A DNA stretch of 64,000 bases from Coenobita brevimanus. Taxonomy: Eukaryota > Arthropoda > Malacostraca > Decapoda > Coenobitidae. The position numbers were made by a program, and so were the translations under genes. How positions within the stretch are numbered: position 1 is the first letter of the stretch; each line of letters begins with the position of its first letter. Positions 22,446 to 32,776 of the stretch are shown here, in pieces. The notes below the pieces were generated by a model that saw only the letters and a list, made by a program, of their open reading frames with translations, made no database searches and had not been told where the DNA came from. The DNA is taken from NCBI GenBank assembly GCA_032717465.1, contig CM064667.1:3978589-4042588 (forward strand). Reading direction: 5' to 3'.

Positions 22446-23230
22446 TGTTACATAGCCTATGATTTCATCATCCTTTGTGTAATTTTAACGCACAGTATGC
22501 TGCATGTTTGATCACGAGCGTGTTCTGCCTCAGTCCCCCCCTTCTACCGTTATAGTAGAGTAAGTCGTCCCTTCTGTTGTTCAGTGCGGGATTTTCAGCT
22601 TTTTGTCCCCATGGCTTCATTTGCGCGTCCTTCGTACAAGTTGTATCAAGCTCTGCTGGCCCCTATATAATGAGCTCAGTCTCTGCATCATTGCCACTTA
22701 GATCTGCTCCTCATTTTGTTCACATCTCTGTCCTCCCCTGTACAGTTATTATTATTGTGAGTTCTCAGGAAGTCTCCAACCATCTAGCAGCTGTGTAATT
22801 TGAGTATAAGTGATATTGCATTTTTTCTTGTACTGTGTAGCATAAGGTGTTGATTCTTGGGCCTGGTAAGGTTTTTGTGATTAATGTAAGGGTCAGTCAT
22901 TTTTAATAATATTTTGTATCTGTAATAATTTATCATGCATTAACTGAGCATTACCCGGTGTATTTTCATTTTATCAGGGCTGACTTAGATAAATTTACTC
23001 TTGCTAATTTCATGTTAATAGAGGCTATTGCAGTTAACCATATATTTAACCTGTTTTTTGCCATTACATTATCCTTATGAGTCCTGAATGTTTTGTTGTT
23101 AGTTTGAGCATTAACCTTTAACTTGTAATTTTACCTAACTCTTTTGTTTTGAACCTGGAACTTTACGGGACAGTAGTGACTTTTAGTATTCTCACTTAAA
23201 GTGTACATTATCTTTCTCTGTTCCGTAACA
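22446..23230 (+). repeat. 3' LTR of the gypsy-type element
   Basis: 785 bp, TGTTACATAG to CTGTTCCGTAACA. It is collinear with the 5' LTR except for scattered substitutions, the loss of about 20 bp after GATCACGA, and an extra segment of roughly 40 bp (near 23173-23212) before TCTCTGTTCCG. The TATA-like box is at 22664-22670. Confidence 0.93.

Positions 23231-23325
<95 letters not shown>
23231..23325. repeat. (AT)n microsatellite at the right border of the LTR element
   Basis: ATATGT followed by an AT run of about 90 bp, the other half of the AT tract that received the LTR element. Confidence 0.95.
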
Positions 23326-23327
<2 letters not shown>

Positions 23328-23432
23328 CACTTGCAGAGCAAAAGTTATTTCACTGGACAAACTTTTGCCTATTTTTCTTGTCTTAAATAGATTAGATATG
23401 GAAATAATCCTTTTAAAATGAACGCAAATATA

Positions 23433-24330
23433 ATCATCATCAACATCATCATCATCATCACATCATCATCATAAATATCATCATAAATATCATCACTTTA
23501 GTCATCGTCATCATCATCATCATCATCATCATCATCACCATCATCATCATCCGGACCTCCTTTCCCACCCTAGGTCAGGGTGAGTAGCAATGTCCAGACA
23601 GCCCAAATTTGCCCAAACCAATGGGCCACGCTTCCATTCAATCTTAATTCAAGCCCCCGGAATCTTGGCCCTATCGGATGCGCCAAGAACATTCAGCACG
23701 TTCTGTAGCTTCACATAAACGTATCCAATAGAGTCAATCTGGACGCTGCCACGTTAAAAAGGGTTGCCAAATCCTTGATCATGCACTTCTCCTCACAATA
23801 TTTATCGAGCCAGCTCGCTCTCTTGTCAGTTCCCTAGCCTCACCGACTTCCAAACCTCTCTTCCTCACACACTCATCCGCCATATCTCTCCACCTTCTCC
23901 CTGGCCTACCTCACCTCCCTCCTTCAAATTCGCTCAGATATGCCTTTTTCACCACTCTATTGTTATCAATTCTCTCCACATGACCATACCATCTCAGTAC
24001 ACTCTTCGATTCTGGTGTCCACCGACTTCCTCACTGGACATCTTTCACGAATCACATTATTTCGTATCCTTTCCATCCTCTGTACTCCACATACATTCCT
24101 CAGCAGTCCTATCTCCACTGCTCTTACTCTTGACTTTTCATTTTCATGCCACTACATAGTCTCACACCCATATGTTAAAGTTGGCACTAACATTCCTTCA
24201 TGTAAGCCTTGTGCAGCTGCAACACTCAAACCTCTGTTTCTTATCAAGACCTTCATTGCATCAGCAACTTTCTTCCTTGTGTCACTCTACTTATTTTCCT
24301 CTCTTTTCTATCATTGTTCTCAGGTATTTG
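23433..24330 (-). mobile_element. LINE family F, 3' part with (CAT)n tail
   Basis: On the minus strand it ends in a long (ATG)n tail (23433-23552 as CAT repeats). Its 3' UTR matches 9700-10015 (GATTCCGGGGGCTTGAATT, AACGTGGCAGCGTC). Further in, the minus strand encodes the same RT C-terminus words (SVDTRIEECTE-like, GHVERIDNNR-like) seen at 9501-9695, with stops. Plus-strand frames at 23940-24407 are antisense shadows. It is 5'-truncated. Confidence 0.75.
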
Positions 24331-24339
24331 AACTCTCAC

Positions 24340-24385
24340 CAATAATAATAATAATAATAATGATAATAATAATAATAATAATTAG
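24340..24385. repeat. (AAT)n microsatellite
   Basis: AATAATAAT run with one ATGATA interruption. Confidence 0.9.
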
Positions 24386-25084
24386 TCTCAAGGTCATGCT
24401 TGTTTAATTCTGTCTGGTGGCGTTTATGTTTTCACCCTGCCCGTTTCGTGTTTTGTTTCGTTTAGTTTACATAAGCTACAACATGCTTGCGGTCTTGGCC
24501 ACCTAATGATGGCTGTCCACGCTGCTTGATCTGTAGCACTCTCTCTATTCAGTCCCTTATCCTAAGGGCACACTCGATGACCTTGTCCCAAGTTTTTTGC
24601 TCTGCCCCTTGCTACTCTACCCTCAACATTCACACTTCTCACCTTCCGCACCAAGTTGTCATCTTCCAATTAATAATACATCACACATGAAAACATTTAC
24701 TATACCCACTGTCAGGCAACTTGTCTTATAAGCCCCGACCACTTCCTGAGGTCATGGCCCCGTCCCTCCTTAGGCATTTTACGGGCAGTGGGTGAGGAAG
24801 GGCGTTGCTTAAGAAACAAGTTTTCTGACAGCAGGTATCAGGCACTAATCAAAATACCTGAGGAATTTGTCTGGGTAGAGTCGTGGAGATTTGAAAGACA
24901 AACCCCGACCAGGAGTCCAAGAGGCTACCCGCAGTGGTCTGGCTTCTGGTACACTGTATGGCAGCATCGAGTACACGTTCACTCTGCTGGGTGAAACGTC
25001 GTATATGTGTCAGTTTATTATTACGAGAATCATTTTGAACAGCACAGAATTGCTGATAGTTATTGATATATTCAACAGGTAAGT
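24386..25084. other. Stretch without confident gene
   Basis: The plus strand at 24480-24690 (CTTGCGGTCTTGGCCACCTA ...) is compositionally similar to antisense LINE RT sequence and may be a further remnant. 24780-25080 shows no recognisable feature. Confidence 0.3.
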
Positions 25085-25087
25085 TCT

Positions 25088-25252
25088 GCAGCAATCTTCC
25101 CGAGAGTGTTTTGAACTCTACGTATGATCTCCAATTTCTAAACACAATGCATCCGGGCATCTAGAAGTGAATGGATCATGAATTTGGCCTTTTTTTATGC
25201 AACAAATTTGCGACCTTCAAGTCTTGGTTCTTTCTTCATAGTTAAGAAATAG
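25088..25252 (+). mobile_element. LINE family B, 3' end fragment
   Basis: ATGATCTCCAATTTCTAAAC, GCATCCGGGCATCTAGAAGTG and ATGAATTTGGCC, followed by GCGACCTTCAAGTCTTGGTTC, match the 3' end of LINE family B (compare 58520-58660). It is strongly diverged. Confidence 0.65.
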
Positions 25253-26386
25253 GCATTCGTTGTATAAATATTACCTAATAATTACACTGATATTATATGA
25301 TGATAATTTGTAAGGACATACCAACTGTGCCACGAACCAATAGATCCATCTCCCTCTTGGACCAGTTTGTTACCCAGTGTCACAATTAGGACGAGTACGC
25401 ATCAGCACATTTTCTACAGAAATGAAGTTTCATACATAATATTCTGTATTATCCAATGGTGTTATTAGCTTTTATTATAAATTCTTATTTACAATGATTA
25501 ACTGCGGTTGTAGTTGTTGTCTCGGGTTCATCTGGAACGTGAACCCAGTTCACCGCAGGATGAAGTTGTCCATTTCTGGCAGTCCGCCACCTCTCTTCCG
25601 CGCTAGGGAGGGAGTAGAGGGATTTTTGCATAAAAAGGCATAGGAGTCACTCGATTATATCTGTGTCACCACGCGAAGGCGTCGCTCTTCAGCACCATAA
25701 TGGCAATAAAAATCACATACTGCCCTAACTTACTAAAATTTTTATTGCACTTAGTATTCTATTATTTCATATACATTCTTTTTCCTTTGACAGTTCCTTA
25801 TCTGATGTAATCTCCACCAGACGAGAATGGATCGGGTAGAACTATTTAGTGTTCATATCTGGCATATTCACTCAACACGGTAATTGTCTTTCCATTTGTC
25901 ACAATGTGTCGCTTACGTGCTGTCCGTTGCCCTCATTAAAGGTACACGAGTTGGGAAGAGAATGGACACATGAATGACAAGGATTAGGAGATCTATGTTG
26001 CATCTGAAAGACTGTCTTTGGTGAAGATTGATTTTCCTCAAATAACAATAATGAAAGAACTGTTTGACGTTATCGCACTTAAATGTCTCTGAAACAATAA
26101 AACTACGCCTTGGATTCTGTACAGGCAGACGGTCTTGGTACAGTAGTTATTATTATGCTTGATGTCAAGGACGGTGAGATGTCGTTTGACGTTATCACCA
26201 ACAGTATTGTTCCTCACTGAAGTTTGATTCGTCAGTAATGTCCAATATTTTAAAGGTTGATATTTGAATGTTTTTGGAATTATGGTAGATTCATATAAAG
26301 TGTTCCAGGGGAAAGAGTTTTCAATCAGTTCACGTCCTCTTCCGATGTGTCATTGTGATACATACAGGTAAGTGATACAGAATTTA

Positions 26387-26388
<2 letters not shown>
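25253..26388. other. Stretch without recognised gene
   Basis: AT-rich sequence without long frames. If the ionotropic-receptor-like gene on the minus strand is real, its next exons would be expected at or beyond this region, but I found none. Confidence 0.3.

Positions 26389-26441
<53 letters not shown>
26389..26441. repeat. (GA)n microsatellite
   Basis: GA run of about 52 bp. Confidence 0.95.
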
Positions 26442-26443
<2 letters not shown>

Positions 26444-26640
26444 CCCTACTCCTTCCCGAAGTCGTGGCACCAAAAAGTGCTAACTCACATCCCGTCCTCT
26501 GCCAGTTGTGTATCTTTTCCTCTTCATTTTACTTTCTCTTGAACTGTTTCGTGGAATAACTGTGTTTCACCAATTAACAGACTCTACACCAGTTATCCCA
26601 GGATCTAGTATCAAACAATAACACTTCCTCTCCATCTTAA

Positions 26641-26678
26641 ACACACACACACACACATACACACACACACACACACTC
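26641..26678. repeat. (CA)n microsatellite in intron
   Basis: CA run with one CATA interruption, just inside the presumed intron that follows the ionotropic-receptor-like exon on the minus strand. Confidence 0.9.
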
Positions 26679-26692
26679 TTGCAAAGGAGTAC

Positions 26693-26922
26693 CTGATAGG
26701 AGTGTCGTTGATAATCGCCAATAGTGAGTTAGTGCGGGATGCAGTCTTTTGAAGGTGGTGGAGGGCGAGGAGGCGGTGGAGAGGGAGGCGAGTGAGGGCG
26801 AGCAGCTTCGTTGTCTGTACCGTCAGGAGGTGAGTCTTGAAGGAGGACTCGGCGAAAGAGGCGAGGAAGGCTGGGTCATCGCTCACCACCACCACAGTCA
26901 CGCACCACAACACATCACGCAG
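26693..26922 (-). CDS. Ionotropic-receptor-like gene, downstream exon
   Basis: 230 nt on the minus strand, following CTACCACAG and ending at ATCAG before GTACTC. It is open throughout (76 codons plus 2 nt). It reads LRDVLWCVTVVVVSDDPAFL, then ASFAESSFKTHLL, KLLALTRLPLHRLLALHHL and TNSLLAIINDTPI. This pattern (WCVTVVVVSDDPAF, then TRLPL and a TNSxL segment) is one I associate with the extracellular part of divergent ionotropic glutamate-type chemoreceptors in decapods. That is from memory and needs a search. It joins in phase 0 with the exon at 27823-27939. No membrane or ligand-binding core exon was found, so the gene is incomplete here. Confidence 0.6.
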
Positions 26923-26965
26923 CTGTGGTAGTTCAGTTACAGTTTTCCTTCACCTGCCAGTTTTA

Positions 26966-27140
26966 TGTGTTGCAAGGATGGCTCAGTCTGCTGCTGTGGG
27001 TGAAGGTGTGGCAGGGAAAGCTGGAAATTAACAGGTCATCCAGGATAGACACTGATGACGTTGACTGAGCCGTCCCCGAAACACACGAGAAATTACAGGG
27101 GTAAGCGAATGAGGAGCGTTATGTATGAGTCACCCTGTAT
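26966..27140 (+). repeat. Dispersed repeat (SINE-like), copy 1
   Basis: GATGGCTCAGTCTGCTGCTG, GGGAAAGCTGGAAATTAACA, GTTGACTGAGCCGTCCCCGA and AACACACGAGAAATTACAGG match 48727-48905. It lies inside the intron of the ionotropic-receptor-like gene. Left and right parts share GGCTCAGTC/GACTGAGCC, a short inverted word. Confidence 0.6.
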
Positions 27141-27822
27141 TATAACCTAACACTTTCAAGGTCTAATGAGCCTCTCTCAATTAATTAAATGAAGAGATAC
27201 CGGAATTTTCCCGACTTCGAGAAGCTTAAGGAGGTAACTATTATTAATCCTCAAATTCTGAATGGCTCACTCAGCTGAATATAACTGCTTACCATCAGAC
27301 TGACTAGGGCAATAGAAGTGTTTAGTCTTTGTCAGAGTTATATCCATAATGGACCGTTGTCTGTCTGTATAAGTGTTTGTCCAGCTTCTCCTTCTAGATG
27401 CGTGGACAGATTTTGATAAAACTTTGCAGGAACACTCCCTGTGGCTCCAAAGTTTGTATAAACATTTTTCGGTTTCAGGGTTCCGAAAAAATATTTGTAA
27501 AAGTATTATCGTTACTCTTTAATAATTTGCTTTCTGTAATGGGGCCAAGACCATTTTCATTGAGCCTTATCACGTACCAGTTTATTCACATGTGCTGTAT
27601 TAAGCATATTGCAAATTTCAGAGAAGTAAACAAAGGGTGACAGGCCAAAAGAAAGGAGGCCATTGTAGGAATCTTACGTAAGTACAAATAAAGTAGAAAA
27701 AACTTTCCTGGTTACACATAATTGCAGTAGCTATGACCACCTCAATCTCTCCTGCTAAACTGTTTCCCCTTCAGCCCTTATGTAAGTCTTTTAGGGCCAT
27801 TTAGTGCTACTCAGATACCTAC
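27141..27822. other. Intron of the ionotropic-receptor-like gene, remainder
   Basis: No coding frame is supported. The segment at about 27395-27480 (GATGCGTGGACAGATTTTGA, TAAAACTTTGCAGGAACACT) resembles dispersed repeats found in many invertebrates, but I cannot classify it. Confidence 0.35.
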
Positions 27823-27939
27823 ATGCGCGGCCTCAGTGATGATGACTGGGAGCTGTGACTGAGTAATGTTTATATCCTGATCACCTCCTTCTGTCTTGAA
27901 TACTCCAACTCCCCAGGGTACACCGTGCTCAAGTATGTC
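27823..27939 (-). CDS. Ionotropic-receptor-like gene, upstream exon
   Basis: 117 nt, exactly 39 codons, on the minus strand. A good acceptor (CTTTTATTTCCAG) precedes it and GTAGGT follows. It reads DILEHGVPWGVGVFKTEGGD and then QDINITQSQLPVIITEAAH without stops. Spliced in phase 0 to LRDVLWCVTVVVV it gives a continuous product. PWGVGVF followed by a TQxQL segment is what I expect just before WCVTVVVVSDDP in decapod ionotropic-receptor-like proteins (memory-based). The two exons are separated by a 900-bp intron holding a dispersed repeat. Earlier exons (signal peptide) were not found within the window. Confidence 0.6.
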
Positions 27940-28162
27940 CTGGAAATAAAAGGACAATAACAAGTTCATGAGTATTACTTCAGGTACGCAAGTTTTAAAG
28001 GCTTACTTTAATCATTACTAACCTGATTTCGAGGACGAGGTATTGTTTATAGTAACGTGTGTAGAATTCAACACTTGGAACCAGTTTAACTAAATGATAG
28101 ATTTCCACATGAAGAAGGCTGTGACTGTAATTGGTTTTCCGTTCCCTGTTCGTTTCAAATTG

Positions 28163-28204
<42 letters not shown>
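28163..28204. repeat. (TG)n microsatellite
   Basis: TG run of about 40 bp. Confidence 0.95.
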
Positions 28205-28206
<2 letters not shown>

Positions 28207-28309
28207 AAAGAACAGTGATTAATGTTTTTCGGAATGATCAGGAATATTATTTAAACAGACTAGTTCAGTTCAGTTCGGCATCTCATGTTTCTTCGATCAC
28301 AGTAATATT

Positions 28310-28578
28310 CATGGGCGTAGCCAGAAGGGTGACCCAAGGGATCCAGGCCCTCACTCATCTATAAGACTAGGATGAACGGGGAGGTAGTTATCCTGTCTCT
28401 TGGATAGATAGGCAGATAGACAGATATTCATTTAATTGTTTGCTTTGATGGTTGTTTCCTGGATTCTTTACGATTAACACTATATTTTCTTTTTATTAAT
28501 CTAGATACTTTTATAATCTGCCAGCACCCAAAATGCAGCCCCCCTTCCCCCAATAACAAAATCGTGGTCGCGCCCCTG
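28310..28578. mobile_element. hAT-type MITE with 8-bp target duplication
   Basis: 269 bp with ends CATGGGCGTAGCCA and (reverse complement) CAGGGGCGCGACCA, an imperfect terminal inverted repeat (10 of 14). It is flanked by GTAATATT on the left and GTAATATC on the right, an 8-bp direct repeat with one mismatch, as expected for hAT transposons. Internally it has a GATA-like run and no transposase, so it is non-autonomous. Confidence 0.72.
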
Positions 28579-28824
28579 GTAATATCTGCATCAAAAATTT
28601 TCTTGTGAGTGCTCAGATTGGGTGAAAGAATCCCATGTAAATGATTTGTGTTTTTGTTACTGAATGGCAATAAAAAAACAGTCCCATACTGTACAGAGAC
28701 TTAAGGAATGTAATTTACGAGATTCTAATAACGTAAGTAGAAACAGAGGCGAGTGAGAGTTAACATTTGTACATTAGACCAATCTCTTATTTAGTATGAG
28801 CAAATTTACCGACGGGGGAGACGA

Positions 28825-29055
28825 CACCTTAGGGAGATGAGACCTTGGAAGATGTGACACCCTGGGGGATATGCTGCCCTTGGAGATGTGACATCTTGCG
28901 GAGATGTGACACCATGTGGAGATGTGACACTTTGTAAAGATGTGACACCATGTGGAGATATGACACCATGTGGAGATGTGACACCTTGTGGAGATGACAC
29001 CTTGGGGAAATGCGACACCTTGGGGAGATGTGACACCTTGGGGAGGTGTGACAGT
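28825..29055. repeat. 18-bp minisatellite, about 13 units
   Basis: The unit is close to GAGATGTGACACCTTGGG, with CCATGTGG and TTTGTAAA variants. A unit of 18 bp keeps several frames open on both strands; these frames are artefacts. Confidence 0.93.
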
Positions 29056-29285
29056 TTTGTTCATGGGCCTCCTGGGATGTGTGGTTCAAAGTGCTTTTAT
29101 ATACTGATGTCATGTCTATTGTCCACACGCACGAAGTTGTTTTAATTTTTACATCATTTGTAGACAGAAATATACTAAGCTACTAATCGTGACTTTATAG
29201 CTTTCAGAATTTTCCTAAAATACATCAGTTTATTGCATTTCCTGGCAATTAATGCACCGTGATGAGAGTGCGGTGTGTCTTAGGG
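29056..29285. other. Short spacer without gene
   Basis: No feature recognised between the minisatellite and the Harbinger-type element. Confidence 0.4.
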
Positions 29286-29288
29286 TTA

Positions 29289-29965
29289 AGGCCGTTTCAC
29301 ACCGGATACGATGCTAACTACCCTGCGGTCGTACGCTCGCGATGTTCAAGATGTGACTTTTCACACCGGAAGCGATGTCAGCGAGTTACATTGCGGATGT
29401 TGGAATGAGTTGTATCAGTGGAGCCATGGAAGACAGTACCGAGTGGTCTGAGGAGGAAGAGGAGGAGGAGGAGGAGGAGGAGCTATTATTGTTCACTCTA
29501 GCCATTACCAAGAAGGTGAAAAAGAAATGGGTACGAGACAGATGTGAAAAGATTAAAGCTGGGAGAATACCATCGCCTTTTTCAAGACCTTTCAGGTGAT
29601 GAGGAAGAATTCAGGCACTGCTTTAGGCTGTCTCCCACTCAGTTTAATGAAGTCTTATCAGTGATTGAACGAGACATCCAGAAACAAGATACAAACTACA
29701 GGCAGTCCTTAAGTGTGGAGGACAGATTGGCAGATTGTGGCAACTGACCCCGCAAGTCCTCAAGCACTCTAGTGCGCATGCGTGACTGAAGCTATGTCGA
29801 GAAAAATCGTGGAGGCGGAGGTTTGGAAAGCTATGCAAGCGATGTCACACGCGACCGTTATATAGGATCGCATCCAGTCTGAACAGCCTCACTTGAAATA
29901 ACACAAGCATTTGAAAGCCATGTCGCTTTCCATCTGCAGCATAGCTAGCATGTGTGAAACGGCCT
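29289..29965 (+). mobile_element. PIF/Harbinger derivative with TTA target duplication
   Basis: 677 bp with a perfect 14-bp terminal inverted repeat (AGGCCGTTTCACAC / GTGTGAAACGGCCT). It is flanked on both sides by TTA (29286-29288 and 29966-29968), the 3-bp duplication of PIF/Harbinger elements. It encodes only the N-terminal part of a Harbinger-type nuclease, so it is an internal-deletion derivative of a longer element. Confidence 0.85.
29426..29747 (+). pseudogene. Harbinger transposase N-terminal fragment
   Basis: It starts MEDSTEWSEEEEEE (acidic run encoded by GAG repeats). After a one-base frame change near 29555 it continues GEYHRLFQDLSGDEEEFRHC and FRLSPTQFNEVLSVIERDIQ, then TNYRQSLSVEDRLA. 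The G-EYH-L, F-R-S---F and T-YR--LS--ERL pattern is the usual start of PIF/Harbinger nuclease (HARBI1-like) proteins. The catalytic DDE part is missing; the sequence jumps to the right terminal region at about 29740. Confidence 0.75.
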
Positions 29966-29971
29966 TTACAC

Positions 29972-30302
29972 TTGCCAAACGAACGTAAACAAACACTAGC
30001 AAACATGGGTATGCGAGGCCGATCTGGCGAGCATCATCTAAACGAGCTTAGATGAGAGTTCGAATGAGCGTCAGAACATCATCATCTCTTTCAAGATCCC
30101 ATGGGTGACACTAATTCCAGCACTGATAACTTTTCTTCCATTGACATTCTGGTATGTGAGTGATTAGAGTGGGAATATTGAGGCCTATTTCAACTATGGA
30201 ATCCCAGGGACATGATCCAATGCTCACGGGGGAGTATACACTAATGTTCGTGTTTATTTTTTTTCTTTTTTGACAGTGTTTGTTCACGCTCGTTCTCCAA
30301 AT
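29972..30302. mobile_element. Candidate MITE adjacent to the Harbinger element
   Basis: AACGAACGTAAACAAACACT near 29979 and the complement of GTGTTTGTTCACGCTCGTTC near 30280 form an imperfect inverted repeat about 300 bp apart. It begins only a few bases after the TTA of the Harbinger element. No target duplication was resolved and there is no coding capacity. Confidence 0.45.
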
Positions 30303-30394
30303 GTACAAATGGTTAAACATGAACCTGGGAACGTGTCTGTGTGAAGTGGAGGTCTAGCTACAATTTCTGACGTTCATGCATCATAGACCAAAAC

Positions 30395-31420
30395 GGTGAA
30401 ACACACACAATAGCACTAGATATATCAAAAGCATTTGACAGAGTATGGCACCGGGCCTTATTGTCTAAGATGTCACACTATGGCCTTGCATCACTAGTTC
30501 CTTTAATTTCTTCTTACCTTCATAATAGAAAAATATGGGTCATGGAAGATGGAATTTATTTCCAATTTCATTACATAAATGCTGGCGTACCTCAGGGATC
30601 AGTTTTGGCGCCGACCCTCTTTCTCATTCATATAAATGACCTCCTATCTGTCACTCACAATCCAATACACTCTTATACTGATGACTCGACCCTTCATAGT
30701 TCTTTCACATTTAGTACCTCCTTTACACAATTTGATAGTATAAAATCCCAGTTAAACACAGCAATTTCTCTGAACCAAGACCTTTCTAGAATTAATCAAT
30801 GGGGACAAACAAATCTGGTCTCATTTAATGCTCAGAAAACTAAATTCATTAATTTCTCCAACAGAAAGAATCCCTCAGACTTTCACATAATTTTAAATTA
30901 TGTCAATATTCCCATATCCACTACAATTGATTTCCTAGGTGTTATTCTAAACCCCAACCTAAGCTGTTCACATGCGTTCTCAGATCGAATACTGTTCACC
31001 ACTGTGGAGTGGATGTGGAGCGGTTGGATTGAGACAGTTGGACAAAATTCAAAATAAAGCCATTAAATTAATCAATAATCCTGCCATCATGCAAGACCTT
31101 CCTCCATTATCAGTACGTAGAGATGTTGCTTCTTTAGCATTATTTTTTAGATATTTTTACCGTTAATGTTCAGACGAACTGGCTTCAATTGTTCCTTCCT
31201 TCACATTTTCTCCCGAAATACTTGGGCAGCTGGGAGCGCCCATGAATTCACACTCTCCTCAGCAATGCAGAACCTCTGCTTATCAAAATTCTTTTACCCC
31301 CAGAACTACTACTCTCTGGAATTCACTTCCTGGGAGTTGTTTCCCACAAACATTTAATCCACTTCAATTCAAATCCAGTTGTTATAAATATTTTATGAAT
31401 GGAGGATGCCTTTAGGCACA
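30395..31420 (+). pseudogene. 5'-truncated LINE (RT part), relative of family B
   Basis: It opens with RT motif A (ALDISKAFDRVWHRALLSKM). The ORF at 30461-31057 continues with GVPQGSVLAPTLFLIHINDL and the catalytic HSYTDDSTLHSS, where the usual YADD has become YTDD. The thumb-like region follows. After frame changes near 30985 and 31165 the C-terminus continues (IEYCSPLWSGCG, RDVASLALFFRYFYR, then ELASIVP). It ends near a short TA-rich tail at about 31465. The family resembles LINE B, but the sequence differs enough to be a separate subfamily. Confidence 0.8.
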
Positions 31421-32117
31421 TGGACTTATTTTTTTCCCTTTGTTTTTCCTTCCTCCATTCATTATCTATATATATAAAAAATAGTTACTTGGATACTTCG
31501 CGTAATATTTGACATCGTTCATTCATGTCAATGCCACCAATAAACATGTGATTATGTCAAGATTGTCAAATGTACCAAATGCTCGACCTCTTCATATTGA
31601 TGTTCTACTTGGTTCATCCGTGGCCAACTGTATATCTACCCTTAACAAACAAAGATGCTGTCCTTACCGTCTTTATAAACACCTTAAATACTTTACTGTG
31701 ACATAATTACAAACATAATAACTAAATAATTATTCCCCGCTGTCTTAGATTGCCCATAATATCCCACACCACATTAAGACATGATGTTACCTATTCACTA
31801 AAGTCTGTCAGTTAGTACTGAAAATAAACGATGCCGTATTGTTAACTATATAATTGCCTAATTAAAATGGAATTTACTGTCGCTGGGGCTGATATGTCAT
31901 TGTATGCTTTAAATGTTTAAATTTATTCTGACACAATTGATAATGCAGGGTTGTGTTTACTGGCGAATGCAAGGATGACTCGCAGCAAGCGATTCATGAA
32001 ACATTATTCGAACATCTTAAGGTTAAACTCCTCACTCTTGAATACCGTGAAGCTGCCTCCTTTAAATGCATTCACACTGAGTTCGGAACAGAACATACTC
32101 AGATATAAACTCTCCAG
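31421..32117. other. Stretch without recognised gene
   Basis: AT-rich; only small frames (31509-31706, 31951-32148) without domains. Confidence 0.4.
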
Positions 32118-32250
32118 TAGTCTATCTGTCTATTGCCAGACACCTTAATCCCGTAAAGGGTGGCCACAAACAAATCGCCTCCATGTCGCCCTGTCCCCCG
32201 CCATTTCACTGCCCTGCTCCCAGCTTACATCCCCCTCTCTCAGTAGTGTA
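32118..32250 (-). mobile_element. LINE family C, 3' end fragment
   Basis: CTATCTGTCTATTGCCAGAC followed by ACCTTAATCCCGTAAAGGGT and GGCCACAAACAAATCGCCTC is the 3' end of LINE family C in reverse orientation, with several substitutions. It is an older copy than that at 11192-11345. Confidence 0.8.
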
Positions 32251-32776
32251 GGGGAGACTAAAACCTATAAATATGATGTCTTGTTTTGTCGACTATGTTC
32301 TGCACAAAGTGTTTATTATTGCCACACGTAACTATGCCACCGAGAGAAGGAATGGTCAGACAGTGAACCAATTAAACGAACTTTTCTCTGTTCATTTTTG
32401 TCCCCACCTACATGATCGGACTTCGCCACCAGAGGGCCGGACATAAACAAATCATTGCTGCGTGCGGCTCATATTCCTGGTTTTTCCGCTGGTCCTTGCC
32501 TTCCAACACTCTTCTGTCGTTGCAGGGAGCAATATAAAGGTCTAGTGCTTACTTCACTGTTGGTTGTGTTTTTCTGGTGTTTGGACTTAGCCTGTAGTTT
32601 GGGAAAATTCAGTATGGCAGACGGGGCCCCCCTGGCAGGGTCTTCTCATTTCTGCACGTGCGCAGTACGACCTGTGTGACGTCATGGATGCGTCACTCCA
32701 CATCCCCTGCTACCATTGGTCTGTTCTGACGTGCTGGTGAAGCTGATGTCCTGCTCACCCCACTACCTGCCTAGGT
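32251..32776. other. Region upstream of LINE A, probably including its 5' UTR
   Basis: It includes a GC-richer block (32440-32760) with a CpG-containing GTGACGTCATGGATGCGTCA segment directly before the LINE A ORF1. This could be the internal promoter region of the LINE, which is inference. No gene is recognised. Confidence 0.35.

Larger units (their letters stand above)
16979..23230 (+). mobile_element. Ty3/gypsy-type LTR retrotransposon with Gmr1-like pol order
   Basis: The element is about 6.25 kb and bounded by two LTRs starting TGTTAC and ending GTAACA. Between them lie gag, protease, integrase, RT and RNase H in that order, with no env: the last stop codon (22384) is about 60 bp from the 3' LTR. 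The RT and RNase H are of Ty3/gypsy type, and the integrase has an HHCC zinc domain, a DD35E core and a GPY motif, yet integrase precedes RT. Gmr1-like elements are the known gypsy group with this arrangement. Three small frame lesions (near 18300, a 13-bp duplication at 20225-20250, and one near 20478) make this copy inactive. LTR divergence is clear by eye, so the insertion is not very recent. Flanking AT repeats prevent recognition of the target duplication. Confidence 0.92.
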
